Positions 48,689 to 54,604 of a stretch of 54,604 bases of DNA are shown one piece after another. The stretch lies in NCBI GenBank assembly GCA_964407665.1, contig CAYOWK010000028.1:1-54604 (forward strand), in the 5' to 3' direction. Numbering within the stretch: position 1 is the stretch's first letter; every line of letters begins with the position of its first letter. The DNA is from CAYOWK01 sp964407665. Its GTDB lineage: Bacteria; Pseudomonadota; Alphaproteobacteria; Caulobacterales; Hyphomonadaceae. A program made the position numbers and the translations under genes. Below the pieces are notes generated by a model. It had not been told where the DNA came from. It ran no database searches and saw only the letters and a list, made by a program, of their open reading frames with translations.

Positions 48689-49543
48689 TCATTTCTGCGC
48701 CGCCATGCGTTCGGCAAGGGTCTTCTCGAAGGCCTCTTGCTGTTTCGCGACGAAGGTCTGGAACTCGCCCGGCGTGATGAACGGATTGGGCGCGCCGGGC
48801 GCGATCTTCGCGCGCTTTTCGGCAAGGCCGAAGAACTCTGCGTGCGGGCCAAGGAACATGTCCACCTTCATCGTCTTCGCCTTGGCGAAGGTCTTGCGGT
48901 AGTCCTCGACGATCCCGGCATACTGGAACGGCGTCGTGATGCGGTTGGCGGCGACGCTGGCCGAGCAGAACACAGCGGCGTCATGTGTCTTGCCCTGGTC
49001 TGTCGCCTTGAAGCTCCACGTGGTGCAACCGGGCGAATGGCCGGGCGTCAGGTTCGCCTTCAGCGTCCAGCCGCCCAGCTTCACCGTGTCGCCGTCCTTC
49101 AGCACGCGGTCCACCTTCACCGGCGGAGCGTTGTAGGCCTTCACCGCTTCGCTGCCCTGATAGAAGCCGCCTTCCAAGGCAGGCACGTCCGGCGCCATGG
49201 CCGCGACCTTCGCCAGCGTGTGCTCTTTCAGCTCCGCCAGTCCGCCCGAATGGTCGAAGTGGGCGTGGCTGTTGAGGATGATCTTCACGTCCGACAGCCT
49301 GAAGCCGGCCTTGAGGATATTCACCTCGATGATCGGCACGGCCTGCGGCGTCGCGCCATCGAGCAGGATGTGGCCGTCGGGCGAGGTGAAGAGGTAGACG
49401 CCGAGCCCCTCTGTGCCGACATACCAGAGGTTGTCAGCGACGCGGAACGGCTCGGTGGGCGTATTCCAGTTGGCCTGCGCGGAGGCGGTTCCGGCAAGGC
49501 CTGCAGCCATCGCGATTGTCGCAAGCAGTCCTGTGAGTCGCAT
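48689..49543 (-). CDS. Subclass B3 metallo-beta-lactamase
   Basis: The 284-residue protein has a signal peptide (ATIAMAAGLAGTASAQA) and the B3 pattern NLWYVGTEGLGVYLFTSPDG. All zinc ligands are present: His93, His95, Asp97 and His98 in SHAHFDHSGG, His169 in LTPGHSPGCTTWSF and His234 in LGPHAEFFGL. FCSASVAANRI matches the B3 region with the zinc-coordinating Ser. B3 enzymes hydrolyse penicillins, cephalosporins and carbapenems. It is chromosomal with no mobile-element marks; activity cannot be proved from sequence. Confidence 0.88.
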   Translation of the reverse strand: MRLTGLLATIAMAAGLAGTASAQANWNTPTEPFRVADNLWYVGTEGLGVYLFTSPDGHILLDGATPQAVPIIEVNILKAGFRLSDVKIILNSHAHFDHSGGLAELKEHTLAKVAAMAPDVPALEGGFYQGSEAVKAYNAPPVKVDRVLKDGDTVKLGGWTLKANLTPGHSPGCTTWSFKATDQGKTHDAAVFCSASVAANRITTPFQYAGIVEDYRKTFAKAKTMKVDMFLGPHAEFFGLAEKRAKIAPGAPNPFITPGEFQTFVAKQQEAFEKTLAERMAAQK

Positions 49544-49800
49544 GTCTGTCTCCCTTTTGCGCCGGACGTTAGCGCTGGACGCCGGCCGATACGAGTGCAG
49601 CCGCGCAGCCCATTTTACCTTCGGTCGCACGCTCTCGCCGGGACCGGTGCGAGCCGTCCGTTACGCTGTAGCTCCCCTCCTGAAACGGGAGGCCCCCAAG
49701 AAGGGAGGATGGGGCGCGTGAGAACGCGCCTTGTTGAGTAAAATGCCAGCTTGCGCTGGCCGGTGCGTCCGGGCGTGATCGGTCCTGGCTTTGGCCAGCA

Positions 49801-49865
49801 CCGTGAATCACGCCCGTCTTCTAAATCGAGACGGATTCACGGTTTTGGCGCGACGCGCCAAAACC
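49801..49865. repeat. Two adjacent palindromes
   Basis: At 49801-49842 CCGTGAATC pairs with GATTCACGG, with CCGTCT/AGACGG inside. At 49841-49865 GGTTTTGGCG pairs with CGCCAAAACC around CGACG. Both arms are perfect. Confidence 0.7.
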
Positions 49866-50043
49866 GATCCGGCTCGGCACGCGCCCCGTGTCAGACGTTT
49901 GTCCCGGCGGTTGGTGCGCACTTTTTGGTGCTCATCCCCGTCCCGGTTTCACGCGCATGAGCGCCGACGCCCATGGTCACCCCCGGTTTGGATCAATTCC
50001 GGGGACAGGTGTTTCAGACCGCCGCTTGGGGCCACCCGCTCAG

Positions 50044-50105
50044 GCTCGTCCTTCGAGACGCCGCCCGCGATCCTTGCGGATCACGGGCGGCTCCTCAGGA
50101 TGAGC
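50044..50105. repeat. Extragenic inverted repeat of the CTCATCCTGAGG type
   Basis: The outer arms GCTCGTCCTTCGAGACG and CTCCTCAGGATGAGC flank a hairpin of GCCGCCCG-C-GATCC with GGATC-A-CGGGCGGC. The outer sequence resembles a repeat seen repeatedly between genes in Caulobacter relatives (from memory). Confidence 0.65.
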
Positions 50106-50261
50106 CGTCGCGGGCGGCTTGAGCGGGGGTCGCCGCGCCGTCCGAGCCTCTGGCATTCGATGTTTCGGTGGCCACCGAACCCTCCCGCGCCAGACGCGAG
50201 GGGAGATTGCGGGAGGTTTGGACCCGGTCGAACCTGAGCAGTGATTTCCACACATTTACTG

Positions 50262-50399
50262 TCGTCATCCCCGGGTGCGCGGAGCGCATCCCGGGGATCC
50301 CGGTTGGATGATGTTGGGGACCGGCTGGAGGAATTCCCGCCTTGAAAGAACCGGGGTTCCGGGGATGCGCCGCTTTGCGGCTTACCCCGGAATGACGGC
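50262..50399. repeat. Inverted pair of REP-like repeats (REPIN-type)
   Basis: Copy 1 at 50262-50305 contains CGTCATCCCCGGGTGCGC and GCGCATCCCGGGGATCCCGG. Copy 2 at 50349-50399 is inverted and reads CCGTCATTCCGGGGTAAGCC, then GGCGCATCCCCGGAACCCCG on the minus strand. About 45 bp separate them. Confidence 0.72.
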
Positions 50400-50519
50400 A
50401 CTGGCTGGACGCGGACAGCAAGCTGTCCGTCATCAGAGGCGGCGCTTAGATAGTGGTGCTCGGGGGGGATATCCCACACCCGGCGCCTGCAGTTTCGGTC
50501 GACAAAGCCGGCACCCGCC

Positions 50520-52271
50520 TCAGTTCTGCGGCGGCGCCAACGCCGTCGCCACGCCTTCAAGCCGGGGATCGGCGCCGCCGACGAGGCCGCCGGGCGTGAC
50601 CTGCACGACGTGCGTGCCGCTGTAGAGAGGTTCGGGCGTCATCGCCCAGCCGAGGCCCGACAGCGCGTCGGCCATCTCCTTCGGCATCCGATCCGCCTCG
50701 AACGCGATCTCTGGCGTGCGTGCGAATATCGCCGCTGTGCCGACGGCGTCCTGCGGGGTCTGTTTCCAGTCGAGGACGCCGATGATCGTGCGCGACACCG
50801 ATGCGATGATCGTGCTGCCGCCCATCGAGCCCGCCACCAGAACCAGCTTGCCGTCCTTGTCCGTGGTGATCGACGGCGACATCGACGAGCGGGGCGCCTT
50901 GCCGGGCGCGACGGCGTTGGCCGCCGGCTTGCCGTTGATCACTGGCTCCAGCGAGAAGTCTGTCAGCTGGTTGTTGAGCCAGAAGCCGCCCGCCATGCGG
51001 TGCGCGCCATATTCCGACTCGATGGTGGCGGTCAGCGACACGGCGTTGCCGTCGTGATCGACGATCGACAGGTGGGTGGTGCCGTTCTCCTGCATCGCCT
51101 CGCTGCCCCAGCGGTCGCGCAGGGCTTCGCCCTTGGGCGTTCCAACGGGTATTGCGGCGGGCCCCTTGCCGAGATCGATCAGGGCTGCGCGGCTGTCGAG
51201 ATAGGCGGGCGCGATCATCTCCTGCGTCGGCGCTTCAACGAAGCGGTCGTCGGCCATGTAGTGGTCGCGGTCGACATAGGAGAGCCGGCTCGCCCAGATG
51301 TAGGCGGCCCAGTCGTTCAGCGTGGGCGCCCCCGGCGACGGCTCGGGACGCGCACGTTCGTAGAGCCCGAGGATCGACAGCATCGCGTTGGCGGAGCTGG
51401 GGGAGGGCATCGTGCAGACGCGCCAGATGCGGAAGGGCGCGCACAGCGGATCGAGCCTGCGCGGCTGGTAGGCCTGAAGGTCTGCCAGCGTCAGCGTGCC
51501 CGCGCGCGGCTCGCGCTGCGCCGCCGCGACGATGGCTTCCGCGATGGGGCCTTGCTTCAGTGCGTCCGGTCCGCTGGCGGCGATGGCGCGCAGCGACGCG
51601 GCGTAGTCGGGGTTTTTGAGCAGATGCCCTTGCGGCCACGGCTTGCCCGCTTGGTCGAGATAGATGGTGCGGGCCTGCGGATCGGCGGCGAGCAGCGCCG
51701 CATGGGTCGCCAGGCTCTCGCTCAGCCTGGGACCGACCGGGAAGCCGTCCTCCGCCAGACGGATCGCAGGTTCGAACACGGCGGCCCACGGCAGCTTGCC
51801 GTGCTGCTCATGCGCCAGCTTCAGCATCGGGATCAGGGCGGGGCTGCCGATCGACTTGCCGCTGGCCTGCGCCAGCTCGAAGGACAGCGGCTTGCCGTCC
51901 ACGAGAAACATGTCGGGCGTTGCGCCAGCCGGCGCCCACTCGCGCCCGTCATAGGCGTCGATCATGGCGTCCGTCGCGCGGTAGTGGATCAGGAAGCCGC
52001 CGCCGCCCACGCCGGACGATTCCGGCTCGACCAGCCCGAGCGTCAGTTCGACTGCGATGGCTGCGTCAATCGCGCTGCCGCCTGCGCGCAGGATTTCAAG
52101 ACCAGCCTCAACCGCCAGCGGGTCCGCCGCCGCGACCATCGCTTCGCCGCGGGCTGCGGGCTCGGTGGTGCTGCCCGCCTGTTCGGTGGCCGGTGTGCAG
52201 GCCGCCAGCATCGCAAGCAGGGCTGCGCAGGCCACATGCGGCGCAAGCGCTCGCCGGTTGGCAGAAGTCAT
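50520..52271 (-). CDS. ggt: Gamma-glutamyltransferase, lipoprotein form
   Basis: This enzyme cleaves glutathione and transfers gamma-glutamyl groups; it matures by self-cleavage into two subunits. The 583-residue precursor has a lipobox (ALLAMLAACTP) instead of a plain signal peptide, the large-subunit pattern MVAAADPLAVEAGLEILRAG and VEPESSGVGGGGFLIHY, and the nucleophile Thr398 at the start of TTHLSIVDHDGNAVSLTATI. The C-terminal SMGGSTIIASVSRTIIGVLD fits the small subunit. I chose ATG 52271, preceded by GGAGA. Confidence 0.92.
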   Translation of the reverse strand: MTSANRRALAPHVACAALLAMLAACTPATEQAGSTTEPAARGEAMVAAADPLAVEAGLEILRAGGSAIDAAIAVELTLGLVEPESSGVGGGGFLIHYRATDAMIDAYDGREWAPAGATPDMFLVDGKPLSFELAQASGKSIGSPALIPMLKLAHEQHGKLPWAAVFEPAIRLAEDGFPVGPRLSESLATHAALLAADPQARTIYLDQAGKPWPQGHLLKNPDYAASLRAIAASGPDALKQGPIAEAIVAAAQREPRAGTLTLADLQAYQPRRLDPLCAPFRIWRVCTMPSPSSANAMLSILGLYERARPEPSPGAPTLNDWAAYIWASRLSYVDRDHYMADDRFVEAPTQEMIAPAYLDSRAALIDLGKGPAAIPVGTPKGEALRDRWGSEAMQENGTTHLSIVDHDGNAVSLTATIESEYGAHRMAGGFWLNNQLTDFSLEPVINGKPAANAVAPGKAPRSSMSPSITTDKDGKLVLVAGSMGGSTIIASVSRTIIGVLDWKQTPQDAVGTAAIFARTPEIAFEADRMPKEMADALSGLGWAMTPEPLYSGTHVVQVTPGGLVGGADPRLEGVATALAPPQN

Positions 52272-52352
52272 GGATGTCTCCGTCCCCATATTCCGGATCA
52301 GACTGTCACACCGGCCCGGAAACACAACGCGGAGCGGGCGGCGCTTGCCGTA

Positions 52353-53294
52353 TCAGTCTTTCGCAGGCGCGAGGCCGAACTGACTGATGAACCTGTCGGC
52401 CAGGATGGCGTGCACCGCCGAGGTCTTGTGGGCGTTGTCGTGGTTGATCAGGCCGGTGCAGTCCGTCTTCGCAGTGCAGTAGTTTTCCGGCGTGGGCGAG
52501 TAGGCCGCCAGACCGTAGTCGGGCGCCCGGGCAATGATGTCCCGGATCGCGGCATAGGTATCGAACACCTCGACGTCCGCCGCGAGATCCGTGTCGAGCC
52601 GGGCCATGGTTTCGCGGATGGCGATGTTCAGCTGGCGGCCAGCGGCGTCGTTCTTTGCGTCTGCAATCGGCTCGTTGCTCGCACGGTCAATGTCCGAGAG
52701 GACGGGGCGGGGCGTGCGCGTCCCCACCACGATGACCTTTGCGCCCGCTGCATCGAGCCGCTTCACGATATCGGAGAGGTTTGCGACCGCGCCCGCGATG
52801 GCCTTGTCGATCGCCGCCTGATCCGTCTTGTCGACGTTGGCGAGATCGTTCGATCCGGCCACCACCAGATAGAGCGCCTGCGGGTCGGCGCGCCTGCCGG
52901 CCTGTGCGGCCTCGAATTCGTCCATCTGCGCCAGAGCGCCCGTCTCGCGCAGGTCGGGCGCTGCGGCAGTGCCGACAATGTTGGTGCGTCCGGAGGTGGC
53001 GCCGCCCCAGGCGTAGTTGACCTGCGGGGCCTGCAGCCGCTGCGCCAGAAATTCGGGCAGGATGTCGCCGTTGGAATAGCGTTTGCCGACGGTGTTCGGC
53101 GGCACGAGCTTTCCGTCGTTCGGAACGCCGTCGCGCTCCGTCATGGCGCGGCCGATGTCCAGATTGCTGTCGCCGATGAAGACCAGCTGCGAGACCGGCC
53201 GTGGGCCTACGCCGTCTTCGGCAGTCGAGGCGCACCCCGCCAGGATGAGCAGCCCCATGGCCAGTGCAGCGGCGCGGTTCAGCCTGATCGGCAT
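52353..53294 (-). CDS. SGNH/GDSL hydrolase lipoprotein
   Basis: The 313-residue protein has a lipobox (ALAMGLLILAGC) and an SGNH hydrolase fold: LVFIGDSNLDIGRAM with the catalytic Ser (GDS block), NYAWGGATSGRTN (Gly block), VAGSNDLANVDKTD (Asn block) and a late INHDNAHKTSAVHAIL (Asp-x-x-His block, here DNAH). It probably acts as an esterase or lipase at the cell surface. Start ATG 53294 follows GGGAGA. It lies between ftsH and ggt on the same strand. Confidence 0.88.
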   Translation of the reverse strand: MPIRLNRAAALAMGLLILAGCASTAEDGVGPRPVSQLVFIGDSNLDIGRAMTERDGVPNDGKLVPPNTVGKRYSNGDILPEFLAQRLQAPQVNYAWGGATSGRTNIVGTAAAPDLRETGALAQMDEFEAAQAGRRADPQALYLVVAGSNDLANVDKTDQAAIDKAIAGAVANLSDIVKRLDAAGAKVIVVGTRTPRPVLSDIDRASNEPIADAKNDAAGRQLNIAIRETMARLDTDLAADVEVFDTYAAIRDIIARAPDYGLAAYSPTPENYCTAKTDCTGLINHDNAHKTSAVHAILADRFISQFGLAPAKD

Positions 53295-53366
53295 GTGTGT
53301 CTCCCTCGGGCTTCTTTTTCTGGCGTCCGTTCTCCTGCAGCCGGGCGCGGGACGCAACGCCGATGC

Positions 53367-53396
53367 GAAAACGGCGGCCCCGAGGGACCGCCGTTT
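53367..53396 (-). terminator. Terminator after ftsH
   Basis: On the minus strand AAACGGCGG and CCGCCGTTT form a 9-bp stem about 20 bp after the ftsH stop, followed by TTC. It is a good candidate for intrinsic termination. Confidence 0.75.
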
Positions 53397-53417
53397 GCGT
53401 CTTGTCTGGTTGCCGGA

Positions 53418-54604
53418 TCAGGCGCCTTGCGGCTCCGGCTCGGACCCGCCGAGGCCTTCGCGCGGCGGCTTCTTCTTGATGACCGGAACGGCCGAGGTGG
53501 GGCCCGTGTCGACATCGTCCGGACGGTCGGGCAGCTTGCCCTTGATCAGGTCCTTGATCTCCTCGCCCGAGAGCGTCTCGTATTCGAGCAGGCCTTCCGC
53601 CAGGGTTTCCCATGCGGCGCGCTGCTCGGTCAGGATGCGGCGCGCGTCTTCCATGCCGCCCACCACGAGCTTGCGGACTTCATCCTCGATCTTCTTGGAC
53701 GTGTCCTCGGAGACGTGGCTGGACTTCACGAGCTGGCTTCCGAGGAAGACCTCGCCCTGATCCTCGGCATAGTCGATCGGGCCGATCTGGTCGGACAGAC
53801 CCCAGCGCGTAACCATCGCACGGGCGAGACGGGTCGCCTGCTGGATGTCCGAGGACGCTCCGGCGGTGACCTGGTCCATGCCGAACTTCTGTTCCTCGGC
53901 GACGCGTCCGCCCATCAGGATGGCGAGGCGGGAGACCATCTCGCTCTTGTTCATGGACAGCTTGTCGTCGGTCGGCAGCTGCATGACCATGCCCAGCGCG
54001 CGGCCGCGCGGGATGATCGTGGCCTTGTGAACCGGGTCGGCGGAAGGGACGAACATCGCGACGATGGCGTGTCCGGCCTCATGCCAGGCGGTCAGTTCCT
54101 TTTCCTTCTGGGACATGACCATGGACTTCCGCTCGGGGCCCATCATCACCTTGTCCTTGGCGTCCTCGAACTCGCGCATCGATACCGAGCGCTTGCCGCG
54201 GCGCGCCGCCAGCAGGGCCGCCTCGTTGACGAGGTTGGCGAGGTCGGCGCCCGAGAAGCCCGGCGTTCCGCGTGCGATCGTCTTCGGCTCGACATCCTTC
54301 GAGACCGGGACGTTGCGCATGTGGACCTTGAGGATCTTCTCGCGGCCGACGATGTCGGGATTGCCGACCGTGACCTGACGGTCGAAGCGGCCCGGGCGCA
54401 GCAGGGCGGGGTCCAGCACGTCGGGACGGTTGGTCGCCGCGATGATGATGATGCCCTCGTTGGCCTCGAAGCCGTCCATCTCGACCAGCAGCTGGTTCAG
54501 CGTCTGCTCGCGCTCGTCATTTCCGCCGCCGAGACCGGCGCCGCGATGACGGCCGACCGCGTCGATCTCGTCGATGAAGATGATGCAGGGCGCGTTCTTC
54601 TTGG
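53418..54604 (-). CDS. ftsH: ATP-dependent zinc metalloprotease FtsH, C-terminal part (cut by window edge)
   Basis: FtsH is the membrane-bound AAA protease that removes misfolded membrane proteins. The 395 codons present include Walker B and after (IIFIDEIDAVGRHRGAGLGG, then NDEREQTLNQLLVEMDGF), the second region of homology TNRPDVLDPALLRPGRFD, the zinc motif HEAGH, and the metal ligand region VTAGASSDIQQATRLARAMV. The C-terminal tail is Pro/Asp-rich. The membrane helices and Walker A lie beyond the window. Confidence 0.97.
   Translation of the reverse strand, partial: KKNAPCIIFIDEIDAVGRHRGAGLGGGNDEREQTLNQLLVEMDGFEANEGIIIIAATNRPDVLDPALLRPGRFDRQVTVGNPDIVGREKILKVHMRNVPVSKDVEPKTIARGTPGFSGADLANLVNEAALLAARRGKRSVSMREFEDAKDKVMMGPERKSMVMSQKEKELTAWHEAGHAIVAMFVPSADPVHKATIIPRGRALGMVMQLPTDDKLSMNKSEMVSRLAILMGGRVAEEQKFGMDQVTAGASSDIQQATRLARAMVTRWGLSDQIGPIDYAEDQGEVFLGSQLVKSSHVSEDTSKKIEDEVRKLVVGGMEDARRILTEQRAAWETLAEGLLEYETLSGEEIKDLIKGKLPDRPDDVDTGPTSAVPVIKKKPPREGLGGSEPEPQGA

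Larger units (their letters stand above)
49544..50519. other. Gene-free region with palindromic repeats
   Basis: This 976-bp stretch between the B3 metallo-beta-lactamase gene and ggt has no ORF I can support. Short frames across it have no start signals, no recognisable domains and overlap each other. It is filled with inverted repeats listed separately. The ggt terminator and the promoter of the B3 gene should lie at its edges. Confidence 0.65.

Noticed and set aside
50081..50560. 159-residue minus-strand ORF in the repeat region
   Set aside because: It runs through the palindromic repeats, overlaps the ggt end and has no domain or ribosome-binding site.

Overview
This 54.6-kb window comes from the chromosome of a GC-rich alphaproteobacterium, most likely of the Caulobacterales/Hyphomonadales type (inference from gene content; no rRNA or taxonomic marker search was possible). 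Supporting features are the gap/pgk/fba cluster carrying a DUF6173 gene, a DUF4164-zapA pair, an alphaproteobacterial infC with an AUA start, an Anbu peptidase cluster, and many small lipoproteins and MBL-fold enzymes. Both edges cut genes: thiC on the left (3' end missing) and ftsH on the right (5' end missing). I found no rRNA, tRNA, CRISPR array, prophage or insertion sequence.

Left part (1-7.4 kb): two minus-strand modules, each a TPP riboswitch followed by a small membrane protein with a PH-like domain. The downstream module leads into intact thiC. The upstream module ends in a 13-codon remnant of thiC and its riboswitch carries substitutions in the ligand-binding core, so this is a tandem duplication with a decaying copy. 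Next come a membrane-anchored LuxR-type regulator divergent from a cytochrome b561-like protein, a heme-binding DUF3365 lipoprotein, a tandem-receiver protein and two GNAT acetyltransferases.

Middle part (7.4-31 kb): an acyl-CoA synthetase, an AsmA-family protein, a PcfJ-like protein, a Gmad2 lipoprotein with SelO, a four-PAS hybrid histidine kinase, the glycolytic genes fba, pgk and gap (all minus, with small hypothetical genes between them), DUF4164-zapA, and the translation block pheT, two small membrane-associated genes, pheS, rplT and rpmI. A 10-bp perfect hairpin covers the pheS ribosome-binding site.

31-41 kb: the usual infC-rpmI-rplT order is split by a plus-strand signalling operon (methanogen-output-domain-like protein, HWE/HisKA_2 kinase, response regulator) and an I78-inhibitor lipoprotein. 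infC starts at AUA. Two overlapping glycosyltransferase genes, two hydrolase/SDR genes, a TPR protein, mtgA and queG follow.

41-54.6 kb: a tight four-gene operon (circularly permuted ATP-grasp, alpha-E protein, transglutaminase-like protease, Anbu proteasome-like peptidase) is the best candidate for an uncharacterised system: a predicted peptide synthesis/processing and degradation module. After it come an APC amino-acid permease, two tandem MBL-fold enzymes (one a subclass B3 metallo-beta-lactamase with all zinc ligands), a roughly 1-kb gene-free stretch packed with palindromic repeats, a lipoprotein gamma-glutamyltransferase, an SGNH hydrolase lipoprotein and ftsH.
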